A stretch of DNA of 52,761 nucleotides, taken from NCBI GenBank assembly GCA_019117445.1, contig DWZS01000090.1, positions 1 to 52,761 on the forward strand, in the 5' to 3' direction. The notes beneath the pieces are model-generated. The model was not told the origin of the DNA, did no database searches, and saw nothing but the letters and a program-made list of their open reading frames with translations. Shown here piece by piece: positions 36,007-44,557 of the stretch (the first letter of the stretch is position 1; every line of letters begins with the position of its first letter). A program made the translations under genes and the position numbers. This DNA is from Candidatus Limosilactobacillus excrementigallinarum. GTDB taxonomy: Bacteria > Bacillota > Bacilli > Lactobacillales > Lactobacillaceae.

Positions 36007-36663
36007 ATGGAACCAGCAGAGCAGCTCGATGCTGTGAAACACTACACGATTCAAAAACTTGGCATGGATCATACCGGTCATGGCCTTGATCACATTCGCC
36101 GAGTTGTTAAAATGACTAAGCGGCTGGCTAAAGATGAACAAGTCGATGAATTTATTGCTACTGCAGCCGCCTATTTACATGACACGATTGATGAAAAACT
36201 AGTCATGAGTGTTAAAGAAGCCCAAGATGAACTACGGGAATTTTTACGAAAAATTGATTTTACGCAAAATCAGATCCACGCAGTCATGGAAATTATTACT
36301 CAAATGTCGTTTGCTGATACTTTAGATGGCGAACGACCAGTGCTATCACCCGAGGGTCAGGTAGTTCAAGACGCCGATTGGCTCGATGCCATTGGCGGAA
36401 TTGGAATTGTCCGTGCTATCTATTTTGGTGGCAAGCACGGTGAGCGGATTTATGATCCAGAAATGGCTCCACGGAAAAATATGACGCGTGATGATTACCG
36501 CGACCTGCGTCACGAAACCATTATTAATCATTTTTACGAAAAGTTATTAAAAATTAAACCGATGTTAAATACCAAGGCCGCCCAACAAATCGCTGTTCAT
36601 CGTCAGCAAGTTATGCTTGACTTCCTCGATGAATTTAAAGATGAATGGGCATCAATCCGCTAA
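36007..36663 (+). CDS. HD domain phosphohydrolase
   Basis: 218-residue protein of the HD superfamily. The metal-binding residues lie in TGHGLDHIRRVVKMTKRLA (His), AAAYLHDTIDEKL (His-Asp) and VVQDADWLDAIGGIGI (Asp). The layout fits YpgQ/YedJ-like proteins that hydrolyse nucleotides or pyrophosphates. AGAGGAAAG precedes the ATG. It is separated from the convergent membrane-protein gene by a strong bidirectional terminator. The substrate is unknown. Confidence 0.88.
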   Translation: MEPAEQLDAVKHYTIQKLGMDHTGHGLDHIRRVVKMTKRLAKDEQVDEFIATAAAYLHDTIDEKLVMSVKEAQDELREFLRKIDFTQNQIHAVMEIITQMSFADTLDGERPVLSPEGQVVQDADWLDAIGGIGIVRAIYFGGKHGERIYDPEMAPRKNMTRDDYRDLRHETIINHFYEKLLKIKPMLNTKAAQQIAVHRQQVMLDFLDEFKDEWASIR

Positions 36664-36708
36664 AAAAATAATCAGGAGTAAAATTTACTCCTGATTATTT
36701 TTTTTAAC
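36662..36708. terminator. Bidirectional terminator after the HD gene
   Basis: AAAATAATCAGGAGTAA pairs with TTACTCCTGATTATTTT, with long A and T tracts on the two sides. Confidence 0.88.
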
Positions 36709-37221
36709 TATTTCTGTATAGTGACGTAACCACAACGTTAATGGTGGAATTAACAAGCAATCAAGCAGCCCATTGAGCAAGGCAGCTGGCAACCCCATGC
36801 CCAAGATCATTGTAAAGTCGTCCCATTTATTAGTAATCAATAAGGCCTGCACAAATACAACCGCTAACATCCCAACGAACTGACACAGCCCTGCAATAAG
36901 GCCAAAATTAATGGCCTCCGTATGACTCATGTGAACCGTCAACGGCGTCTGCCAATGCAAAATCATTGAAACAACCAATAAACTAAGTAAGATTGGCACC
37001 ACCATTGCCCAATTATGGATATTCATTAGCAACATGGTAAGCGTCACTACCACCAAGGTTGCATAACTTTGCAATAGGTTTATCCCTAAGGCAATAATAA
37101 TCACAATAATACCGGCAATTTGAACCGTTACGGCACCAGTCGGTAATGGATAATGCCATTGAATAAAGCATAGGAGTACCGCGAAAACAGTTAACCCGGA
37201 CCATAAACCCCATTTTTTCAT
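36685..37221 (-). CDS. Polytopic membrane protein of unknown function
   Basis: A 178-residue protein with about six hydrophobic helices and a short charged tail (HYTEIVKKNNQE). It has the size and layout of an ECF-transporter substrate-binding (S) component, but I cannot name a family with certainty. The ATG at 37221 shares its first base with the last base of the degV stop codon (TAATG), so the two are translationally coupled. An earlier in-frame ATG inside degV lacks a reason to be used. The coupling suggests a function tied to fatty-acid or membrane lipid metabolism, an inference. Confidence 0.65.
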   Translation of the reverse strand: MKKWGLWSGLTVFAVLLCFIQWHYPLPTGAVTVQIAGIIVIIIALGINLLQSYATLVVVTLTMLLMNIHNWAMVVPILLSLLVVSMILHWQTPLTVHMSHTEAINFGLIAGLCQFVGMLAVVFVQALLITNKWDDFTMILGMGLPAALLNGLLDCLLIPPLTLWLRHYTEIVKKNNQE

Positions 37222-38096
37222 TATAATGGCTTCTTTCTGGTATCCTGCATCCAACCTAGGGCAAGGGCTCCTTGACCAAGGTGGACACCAATCACTGGAC
37301 CAAAGTATGATAATTCAAAATCAATCTCAGGATGTTTCTCTTGCAAATCAGCAAGCCACTTTCGTCCTGCCTCTTCAGCCGCGGCATGGAAAACGTATGC
37401 CCGCACCGGATAATCAGTCTTCGCCAGCGATTCATCAAAAATTTGTTCAACCCGGAACTTAGCCTTCTTCATTGACCGTACCTTTTCGAACGCTTCAATC
37501 GCGTGGTTAGGATTATCAAATGACAATAATGGCTTAATGCGCAAAATCGAGCCGACAAAGGCTGAAGCATTAGATAAGCGCCCACCACGTACTAGATTTT
37601 GTAAATCATCAACCACAAAATCGTCATGAATGGTTGCCCGTAACTTGATTAATTTATCGACGATGGTATCAACATCATCGCCCTGGTCGACAAGTTTTGC
37701 GGCTTCAATCGCGAGTTGACCCATCAGCTTAACCGTAATTTGCGAATCAAACGGCACAATCTTGATGGTATCCTTCATCTGCTCAGCAAGTAATTGAATA
37801 TTATTTAAGAAGCCGGAAATACTTTTCGCGAGGTGAATACTAATAACTGCCTCATACCCTTCATCCGCTAACTTTTGGTACAATTCCATCATTTCACCGA
37901 TTGGCGGCTGCGAGGTACTTGGAAAGGTTTTTGAGGTTTTTAATTCACGATAAAAATCTTCTGTCGTGATGTCAACGCCCTCTTGATAATCTTTACCGTC
38001 AATCGTAAACGGAATTGGGACGACGTGGATCTGATAGTCCGCAACTTCCTTTGCGGTTAAGTATGCTGTACTGTCGGTAACAACCGCAATTTTCAT
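37221..38096 (-). CDS. DegV family fatty-acid-binding protein
   Basis: Cytoplasmic lipid-binding protein of 291 residues, related to FakB. It would present exogenous fatty acids to the FakA kinase for entry into phospholipid synthesis. The N-terminal TDSTAYLT motif, PIPFTIDGKDYQEGVDIT, TSQPPIGEMMELY and VVDDLQNLVRGGRLSNASAF are characteristic. The start at 38096 is set by GGAGG 8 nt upstream; a longer frame from 38207 is rejected because its extra 37 residues are unlike the family. It forms an operon with the downstream membrane-protein gene. Confidence 0.92.
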   Translation of the reverse strand: MKIAVVTDSTAYLTAKEVADYQIHVVPIPFTIDGKDYQEGVDITTEDFYRELKTSKTFPSTSQPPIGEMMELYQKLADEGYEAVISIHLAKSISGFLNNIQLLAEQMKDTIKIVPFDSQITVKLMGQLAIEAAKLVDQGDDVDTIVDKLIKLRATIHDDFVVDDLQNLVRGGRLSNASAFVGSILRIKPLLSFDNPNHAIEAFEKVRSMKKAKFRVEQIFDESLAKTDYPVRAYVFHAAAEEAGRKWLADLQEKHPEIDFELSYFGPVIGVHLGQGALALGWMQDTRKKPL

Positions 38097-38224
38097 TGTT
38101 ATTTCCTCCAAATATGATTTAAAAATAATTTTAATGTAAATAATTGCTTTAATTTTGAACTCAATAATACTAAAAAAATACCATATCTTGCTTGATATGA
38201 CAATCATTAATTAGCTTACAGTGT

Positions 38225-38253
38225 TTTACGGAATTCGTCAAAAAAGGTATAAT
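38225..38253 (+). promoter_or_regulatory. Promoter of the rqcH/NFACT gene
   Basis: TTTACG (38225-38230) and TATAAT (38248-38253) with a 17-nt spacer, about 35 nt before the ATG. AAAGGAGG is the ribosome binding site. The rest of the 191-bp divergent gap (38097-38287) is AT-rich and presumably also holds the degV promoter. Confidence 0.65.
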
Positions 38254-38287
38254 AACACGTAAATGTCTAAAAAGGAGGACCTGCCCA

Positions 38288-39973
38288 ATGGCTTTTGACG
38301 GTTTTTTTACCCATGCAATGGTTAAAGAACTTAATGATACATTACAAACTGGTCGGGTGATGCGCGTTAATCAGCCGTACCCAGCCGAAATGGTGATGGT
38401 TGTGCGGGCACACCGCCATAATTACTCATTACTGGTTTCTGCGAACCCATCCTACCCCCGGGTTCAGCTAACCACCATTCCTTATCAAAACCCGGCAGTA
38501 CCAAGTAATTTTGCGATGACGATGCGCAAATACCTTGAAGGGGCCATTATCGAATCAATCGAACAGGTTGAAAACGACCGGATTGTGAAAATTAACTTTA
38601 CCAACCGCGATGAACTCGGTGATAATCAAAAATTGGTCATTTATATTGAAATTATGGCCCGTCATAGTAACGTTTCATTAGTCAGTGAACCCAACGGCAA
38701 AATTATCGAGACAATTAAACATGTTGGTTCAGATCAAAATCGGGTCCGAATCTTATTACCGGGCGCACCATTCGTGATGCCGCCCAAACAAGAACGAACT
38801 AATCCCTACCTGCCTAACCAAAAGTATTCTGATCTCGTTCGTCAATATCAAACGGATCTTAATGGCCTGGCACATGCACTTCAGCAAACTTATCAAGGAT
38901 TAGCACCAGCAACAGCTCGTGAATTAGCGAGTGAACTGCTGAACGCTGACAATCTGCCAACGGCTTACGAACAGTTCATCAATCACTTCAACCACCCCAC
39001 ACCAACTATTCTTACCAATGACCGAGGTAAGAAATCTTTCATGGCCTTTCCGCCGGTTGATCATCAAGGCTCACTGCAAACATTCCCGACTTTAAGCGCC
39101 ATGCTCGATGCCTTTTACGCCCAAAAAGCAGAAAGTGATCGAACAAAAGAACTCGCTGGACAAGTTTTAAAAGTTGTTAAGAATGAACTCAAAAAAGATC
39201 GTCGGAAGGTAAAGAAACTAAATCATCAGCTCTCTGAAGCTGCGGATGCAGACTATTACCGAATCCGGGGTGAAATTTTAACTACCTTTATGGGGCAAGT
39301 TAAGGCCGGGATGACTGACATCGATTTGCCTAATTTCTATGATAATAACCAGCCGTTACATATTAAGCTAGCACCTGAGCTTTCTCCATCTAAGAACGCC
39401 CAAAAATACTTTACCAAGTACGATAAACTGAAGGCCTCCGTTGCGTACGTGAATGAGCAATTAGCACTGACGCAAAAGGAAATTGACTACTTTGAAAATA
39501 TATTGAGTCAAATTGAAATTGCCTCCCCCGCCGATGTTCAAGATATTAAAGTCGAACTACAGGAACAGGGCTACATTAAACAGCGGAATAAAGGTAAGAA
39601 GAAGCGTAAAATTCGTGCCAGCAAGCCAGAAGAATTCCATGCGAGTGACGGGACAACTATTTTGGTTGGTAAAAATAATTTACAAAACGATCGCTTAAGT
39701 TTTAAGACCGCTAATAAGAATGAGTTTTGGTTCCACGTTAAGGACATGCCAGGCTCCCACGTGATCGTTCGGAGCACTGCCCCGACTGACGAGACGATCC
39801 AAGAAGCGGCAGAACTGGCTGCCTATTTCTCCAAAGGACGTAATTCTGATCACGTTCCGGTAGACTACTTACGGGTCAAGCAACTGCATAAACCAAATGG
39901 TGCCAAGCCAGGTTTCGTTATTTTTCGCGGGCAGAAGACACTGAGTGTGACTCCTAAGTTATTACAAAATTAA
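38288..39973 (+). CDS. rqcH: RqcH/NFACT family ribosome quality control protein
   Basis: 561-residue homologue of Rqc2/RqcH, often annotated as fibronectin-binding protein FbpA. The NFACT-N domain (MAFDGFFTHAMVKELNDTL) carries Asp97-Arg98 in ENDRIV, the residues needed for tRNA-Ala recruitment and alanine tailing. A coiled-coil middle (about 285-430) follows, then the NFACT-R domain with SDGTTILVGKNNLQND, FWFHVKDMPGSHVIV and RNSDHVPVDYLRVKQ. It binds obstructed 50S subunits and adds C-terminal alanine tails to stalled peptides. It ends in a bidirectional terminator shared with carB. In other Firmicutes it also lies near the pyr operon region. Confidence 0.92.
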   Translation: MAFDGFFTHAMVKELNDTLQTGRVMRVNQPYPAEMVMVVRAHRHNYSLLVSANPSYPRVQLTTIPYQNPAVPSNFAMTMRKYLEGAIIESIEQVENDRIVKINFTNRDELGDNQKLVIYIEIMARHSNVSLVSEPNGKIIETIKHVGSDQNRVRILLPGAPFVMPPKQERTNPYLPNQKYSDLVRQYQTDLNGLAHALQQTYQGLAPATARELASELLNADNLPTAYEQFINHFNHPTPTILTNDRGKKSFMAFPPVDHQGSLQTFPTLSAMLDAFYAQKAESDRTKELAGQVLKVVKNELKKDRRKVKKLNHQLSEAADADYYRIRGEILTTFMGQVKAGMTDIDLPNFYDNNQPLHIKLAPELSPSKNAQKYFTKYDKLKASVAYVNEQLALTQKEIDYFENILSQIEIASPADVQDIKVELQEQGYIKQRNKGKKKRKIRASKPEEFHASDGTTILVGKNNLQNDRLSFKTANKNEFWFHVKDMPGSHVIVRSTAPTDETIQEAAELAAYFSKGRNSDHVPVDYLRVKQLHKPNGAKPGFVIFRGQKTLSVTPKLLQN

Positions 39974-40003
39974 AAAGGATTGGGAAAATTCCCAATCCTT
40001 TTT
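39972..40003. terminator. Bidirectional terminator between rqcH and carB
   Basis: AAAAAGGATTGGG (39972-39984) pairs perfectly with CCCAATCCTTTTT (39991-40003) around AAAATT. Confidence 0.88.
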
Positions 40004-42515
40004 ATTCTATAAACTGCATTTCTGCCCCCATCACTTTAAGCGCGGTGGGCAGTTCCTTAATTTGCAAAGCCTTGAACGGGAACAATGCACGGTAGACGGC
40101 CGTCCGTTGTTGCGCCGGCTGCTTTTCCATTGAGCGTTGCAATAATTTACCGCTAAACTTATTAATCGCCAGACGAGCAAGCACTGCCGATAAATCTAAT
40201 TGCAAAACCTTTGATAGAAATGCAATGTCTGGCGCCGGTAAAGAACGTACCATTTGAACTTGGTAATTGCCCAGCGGATCAGTTTTCAATAAAACCTGGT
40301 ACAGTCCTGGACTGGTGAGTTCACGGACCGATTGCTCACCGAGTGCCATCACCTTTTTGACGGCAGCTGGTGCTAAGGTAGTTGGATAACGCTTCGCGAC
40401 GGTCCGATAATTAAGCTGGTCATCCGCTTGCAGTGCAGCGGTCATTCCTAGTGGGTAAACATATTGACCGTCAAACAAGGCATTATACTCCAAAAGTGGC
40501 TCATTGCTGACCACATCCTCCAACTGATCTGCAGTTGGAATGGTAAGTAACGTCATAGAGTCTGGCAGATGTTTTCGCAAACGTTCTAGCAGCTCACCTT
40601 GATTGGAAGCGACCATCACCTTAGCCGGATTTTCGATCCGCACAATATCCATCACAGTTTCGTTCGTTAATGGTTCAACATACCGTTTATCTGCAAACAA
40701 ACCTGCCATGGTTGGTGAACTTGGATTATCGTTCACCAGCACAATTCGGTAACCATGACTACGTAATTCGTTCATCACCCGACTAACTACATAATCATTA
40801 GCATTCCCATTACCAAGTCGACGGGGGCCACTACCAATTACTAAAATTGGTTGACTATCCTCTGGTCGGCTTTCATTTTCAATTTCAAAGGTGGAATAGA
40901 AGGTTCGCGAATGCTGATCAAATTCTCCCGCCGATGGATCAATTTCTTTAAACGTTCGGTTAATCTGATGCTGTTCGCGTAAATGAAAAATTTGCTCATC
41001 ACTGGTCTCCCATAATTCTGCAATCTTTCCATCATCAAATCCCCAGTACTTAGCCTCTTTCAGTACCGCCGGGCTTTCCTGGAACTGCTGAATTTCCGTC
41101 TGAATTTTTAACAGACGGTTAAATTGCGCTAAATAATAGCGGTCAATCTTGGTTAACTCTGCTAATTCCTTTTCTGAATATCCCCGCCGAATCGCCTCAA
41201 TTAGCGAATAAAGTCGGTCCCCATGGGGATGGATCAGCAGCTGATCCAATTGATCATCACTAATCCCGTGCATTAATTTGGCCTGGCCATTATGCCAGCC
41301 AAATTGATAATCCGCGTTAGCCTTAAGTAATGCTTCAATCAAACTGCGGCCAATCCCGATTGTACTGCCAACTGATTTCTTTTGGGTACCCAATTTTTGA
41401 TTATTAACGGTTAATTGGCTAAAAGGAAAAACTGGCATCCGCACCGCCGTTCGATCCATTACCGGTTCTGTGACCGCCGTATGCTTAGTTAATCCGTGAT
41501 CCAAGCGAATATTTCTCAGTAGTTCCCCAGCATATAAATGACCAACGACCCGACTCACCGGATAACCCGTCGCAATTTCAGTAAACGTGCTAATGCGATC
41601 AAAGTACGGGCTATTTTTGATCACGTAATAGCGATTTTGGTGGGGATCAAAAGCAAACTGCACGTGGTTAATTCCAACGATCCGTAGTTTGCGAGTAATC
41701 GCAAATGCCGTATTCCGCATATCTTGAATATTACGATCCAATAACGTTTGTGCTGGTAGAACAGTAATTGAATCACCAGCATGGATCCCAATTGGATCAA
41801 TGTCTTCAGCAATTCCGAGGCACATCATATTACCCGAAGAATCACGCATAACCATGACTTCAATTTCTTTCAATCCCGCTAAGCTTTGCTGAACCATCAC
41901 CTGACCGCTGCGTGACATTTGAATTCCCCGACTAACGGCCGTGCGTAATTCTTCACTATCTTGCACAATTCTCCGCATGCGGAGTGACTTGGGAAAGACA
42001 GCGCGAACCACTACCGGAAATCCAACCTCTTGCGCCATTTCTAATGCCGCCTGATAGTTATCCACCGTGGCAATCTTTTTCGTTGGTGCCTGCAAACGCC
42101 GCAGCGTCTGGTTTAACAACATCGGATTATTGACCTGGCGAACTGTCGCTTCTGGTACTCCGGCAATTTGAATATCGTTCTCAGTAAGGATCCCTGATTC
42201 ACCAACCGTTTGAAGAATTTCAAAAGCACGTCGACCGCCAAGCGTTGGCACAATTAGCTGCGGATGACGTTGATTAATCACTTCAATAATGCTCTGGGCC
42301 GTCAGTGGCAAAATATAGCGTTGCGAAATCGCAGTCGTTGTATCAAGTGACGTCGAAAATGGATTATCATCCACTAGGACAGTTTCAAAGCCGGCTTTTT
42401 GTAAGGTTCTTCCAATTTCTAGAGTTGCATAGTCGAGTTCACCGCCCTGCTGCAAGTTGTCACTCCCAGCACCAATAATCAAAGCTGTTGGTTTACTATC
42501 AGCCAAAATCTTCAT
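40002..42515 (-). CDS. carB: Degenerate, shortened carbamoyl-phosphate synthase large subunit homologue
   Basis: 837 residues, against about 1060 for CarB. The N-terminal half aligns throughout, keeping LIVPTLGG, AEDIDPIGIHAGDSITVLPAQ and HVQFAFDPHQNRYYVIK. The glycine-rich ATP loop (RPxxxxGGxGGGI) is RAVFPKSLRMRRIV (171-184). The metal-ligand motif EVNPRVSR is KNSPYFDR, with Lys300 for Glu and Ser302 for Asn. The oligomerisation domain (about 405-545, DRLYSLIEAIRRGYSEKEL) is well kept. The second synthetic domain begins normally (ILVIGSGPRRLG) but lacks most of ATP-grasp 2, and the MGS allosteric domain is absent. It is probably not an active synthase. It overlaps carA by 17 nt; GAGGAG directly abuts the ATG, so a TTG at 42506 may be used. 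Confidence 0.85.
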   Translation of the reverse strand: MKILADSKPTALIIGAGSDNLQQGGELDYATLEIGRTLQKAGFETVLVDDNPFSTSLDTTTAISQRYILPLTAQSIIEVINQRHPQLIVPTLGGRRAFEILQTVGESGILTENDIQIAGVPEATVRQVNNPMLLNQTLRRLQAPTKKIATVDNYQAALEMAQEVGFPVVVRAVFPKSLRMRRIVQDSEELRTAVSRGIQMSRSGQVMVQQSLAGLKEIEVMVMRDSSGNMMCLGIAEDIDPIGIHAGDSITVLPAQTLLDRNIQDMRNTAFAITRKLRIVGINHVQFAFDPHQNRYYVIKNSPYFDRISTFTEIATGYPVSRVVGHLYAGELLRNIRLDHGLTKHTAVTEPVMDRTAVRMPVFPFSQLTVNNQKLGTQKKSVGSTIGIGRSLIEALLKANADYQFGWHNGQAKLMHGISDDQLDQLLIHPHGDRLYSLIEAIRRGYSEKELAELTKIDRYYLAQFNRLLKIQTEIQQFQESPAVLKEAKYWGFDDGKIAELWETSDEQIFHLREQHQINRTFKEIDPSAGEFDQHSRTFYSTFEIENESRPEDSQPILVIGSGPRRLGNGNANDYVVSRVMNELRSHGYRIVLVNDNPSSPTMAGLFADKRYVEPLTNETVMDIVRIENPAKVMVASNQGELLERLRKHLPDSMTLLTIPTADQLEDVVSNEPLLEYNALFDGQYVYPLGMTAALQADDQLNYRTVAKRYPTTLAPAAVKKVMALGEQSVRELTSPGLYQVLLKTDPLGNYQVQMVRSLPAPDIAFLSKVLQLDLSAVLARLAINKFSGKLLQRSMEKQPAQQRTAVYRALFPFKALQIKELPTALKVMGAEMQFIE

Positions 42516-43581
42516 CTCCTCGCTGATTCATGAGATCCATGAACTCATCAAATAATGGATCGGTTTCATCAGGACCTGGCGCACCATCTGGAAAGAATTG
42601 AACGGAAAAAGCCGGATATTGTCGGTGACGGAGTCCTTGAACACTGTTATCAAGCAGGTCAACGTATGTAATAAAAAGCTTTTGCCGATCAACACTTTCC
42701 CGATCTACTTCAAAACCGGCACTTTGACTAGCATAATCAATCTGATCAGTAATAATTTCCTTAATCGGATGGTTCATCCCATGATGCTCTACAGGGCGCC
42801 GCTTGACAGTTGCTCCGTTAGCCATGGCAAATAATTCATGTCCTAAGCCAATCCCGAAGACTGGCACGTGCTGCTGAACTTCTTGAATCATTTTTAAGAC
42901 CGATTTTTTTAAACTGTGCGGATCTCCTGGACCACTAGAAAAAACGACTCCATCTGGATCCAGCCGCAAAATTTCATCAGCAGTCGAAGTGTACGGTAAA
43001 ACAGTAACGTTACATTTCCGACGGGAAAGTTCCCGTAAAACCCCATTTTTGAGTCCAAAGTCAACTACCACCACTGTCTTGCCGACGTCAGGGTTAGGAT
43101 ATGGTTTTGGCGTCGCTACTTGGGCTACCTGCTGATTAGTCAAGACTGTCGCGTGGAGTTGATCAAATGCATGGTCATCAGGAACAGGAACAATACTTCC
43201 TCGAATAGGTTCAGTGGCAGATCGCAATTTATGAACAAGTGCCCGTGTATCAACGTTCGTAATTCCGGGAATATTCATTTGCTGGAGGTAATGACTAAGG
43301 CTCTGACGGTGCTGGTCATCAAATGCCGCTAAATCCCGCACAATCACTCCTTTAGCTGCTGGAACGATTGATTCATAAATATTCCGATTAATTGGCACAT
43401 TGCCGACATTCGGTTGGGTGAAAACAATAATTTGGTTATCATATATGGGGTTCGTAATAATTTCCTGGTAACCAGCCATACTGGTATTAAAAACCACTTC
43501 ACCAAAAGTGACTGCTGGTGAGCCAAAGCCATCACCGGCATAAACCGAGCCATCTTCCAAAATTAAATAACGGGCAGTCAT
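42499..43581 (-). CDS. carA: Carbamoyl-phosphate synthase small subunit homologue, glutaminase-dead
   Basis: 360 residues, normal CarA length. The N-terminal CarA domain is intact (YLILEDGSVYAGDGFG, FNTSMAGYQEIITNP, QPNVGNVPINRNIYES), and the class I amidotransferase domain is recognisable. All three catalytic residues are changed. The nucleophile Cys in FGICLGHQ is Gly245 (codon GGC at 42847-42849, sequence VFGIGLGHE). The His/Glu of QYHPE are Phe330 and Asp332 (QFFPD). It cannot hydrolyse glutamine by the known mechanism. The ATG at 43581 is preceded by GAAGGTGA. It lies 49 bp downstream of rluD and overlaps carB, in the usual pyr operon position. Possible roles are structural, regulatory or none. 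Confidence 0.9.
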   Translation of the reverse strand: MTARYLILEDGSVYAGDGFGSPAVTFGEVVFNTSMAGYQEIITNPIYDNQIIVFTQPNVGNVPINRNIYESIVPAAKGVIVRDLAAFDDQHRQSLSHYLQQMNIPGITNVDTRALVHKLRSATEPIRGSIVPVPDDHAFDQLHATVLTNQQVAQVATPKPYPNPDVGKTVVVVDFGLKNGVLRELSRRKCNVTVLPYTSTADEILRLDPDGVVFSSGPGDPHSLKKSVLKMIQEVQQHVPVFGIGLGHELFAMANGATVKRRPVEHHGMNHPIKEIITDQIDYASQSAGFEVDRESVDRQKLFITYVDLLDNSVQGLRHRQYPAFSVQFFPDGAPGPDETDPLFDEFMDLMNQRGDEDFG

Positions 43582-43630
43582 TGAAATTTCACCTTCTGTC
43601 AATTAGTACCTTTTCATTCTACACCACATT

Positions 43631-44557
43631 TTAATTTGTTCGTGGCAAATCTGTTTGATCCAAGTGCCTTAACATTTGCGCAAACCAAGTCGGCAAAGGA
43701 GCCTCAAACACCATTTCCTTACCTGTAACTGGATGCTTAAAGCCCAATAGACGAGCATGTAAATACTGGCCATTTCCCTTCAAGGTTTTTCGTGGTCCAT
43801 ATAATGGATCACCCGCCAGCGGATGGCCAATGTATTTCATGTGAACCCGAATCTGATGGGTTCGACCGGTTTCTAACTTACAGGCAACTAATGTGTAGTG
43901 ATGATATCGTTTGAGCACCCGAAAGTGGGTTACCGCTGGTCGGCCATTGGCCACCACTGCTTGCTTTTTACGATCCTTTGGTGATCGGCCGAGTGGAGCA
44001 TCGATGGTCCCCTGGTCTTCTTTAATAACACCATGAACTAACGCTACGTATTCACGTTGGTTGGTTTTCGCCTTTAATTGCGCTGCTAATGAGCGGTGAG
44101 CCCGATCATTTTTAGCGACCATTAATAATCCTGAGGTATCCTTATCAATACGGTGAACGATTCCTGGCCGGTATTCACCATTAATATGTGATAGTGGACA
44201 ATGATACAATAACGCATTGACCAAGGTATGGTTAGGATGCCCCACAGATGGATGAACCACCATTCCCTGTGGTTTATTAACGACCAAGACATCATCATCT
44301 TCATAAACAATTTCTAAGGGGATATTCTCGGGCTCTAAATCAATCTTTTGTGGTTGTTCAGGAATCACTTGAACAATATCGCCTGCTTGAAGATGGTATT
44401 TCGGTTTTACAGACTGCTTATTCACCGTCACATTACCATCCTCAATCCATTTTTTTATTTGTGAACGAGAAACATCTGGTAAGAGCGTGGCCAGTTGTTT
44501 ATCAATTCGCCCGGTCTCTTGGGCACTAATTTTTAGTTGGGTTGGTTGATTCGGCAT
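43631..44557 (-). CDS. RluD-type 23S rRNA pseudouridine synthase
   Basis: 308-residue RNA-modifying enzyme of the RluA/RluD family. An N-terminal S4 domain (about 10-70: GRIDKQLATLLPDVSRSQIKK) is followed by the catalytic domain with RPGIVHRIDKDTSGLLMVAKN, whose aspartate is the nucleophile, and LETGRTHQIRVHMKYIGHPL. The ATG at 44557, preceded by GAAGGGA, lies 32 nt inside lspA. This is the normal Firmicute order lspA-rluD(ylyB), usually followed by pyrR and the pyr genes. Here carA follows directly. Confidence 0.93.
   Translation of the reverse strand: MPNQPTQLKISAQETGRIDKQLATLLPDVSRSQIKKWIEDGNVTVNKQSVKPKYHLQAGDIVQVIPEQPQKIDLEPENIPLEIVYEDDDVLVVNKPQGMVVHPSVGHPNHTLVNALLYHCPLSHINGEYRPGIVHRIDKDTSGLLMVAKNDRAHRSLAAQLKAKTNQREYVALVHGVIKEDQGTIDAPLGRSPKDRKKQAVVANGRPAVTHFRVLKRYHHYTLVACKLETGRTHQIRVHMKYIGHPLAGDPLYGPRKTLKGNGQYLHARLLGFKHPVTGKEMVFEAPLPTWFAQMLRHLDQTDLPRTN

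Noticed and set aside
42499-43581. Possibility that CarA is an ammonia-using form like animal CPS1
   Set aside because: That would require an active synthase subunit, but the partner CarB has lost its metal ligands and most of ATP-grasp 2. A distant active CarB elsewhere in the genome cannot be excluded, so this is kept only as a caveat.
43582-43630. Search for a PyrR attenuator or pyrimidine leader before carA
   Set aside because: The gap between rluD and carA is only 49 bp and contains no antiterminator/terminator fold or PyrR-binding loop. Loss of this control fits the operon remnant but no feature can be annotated.
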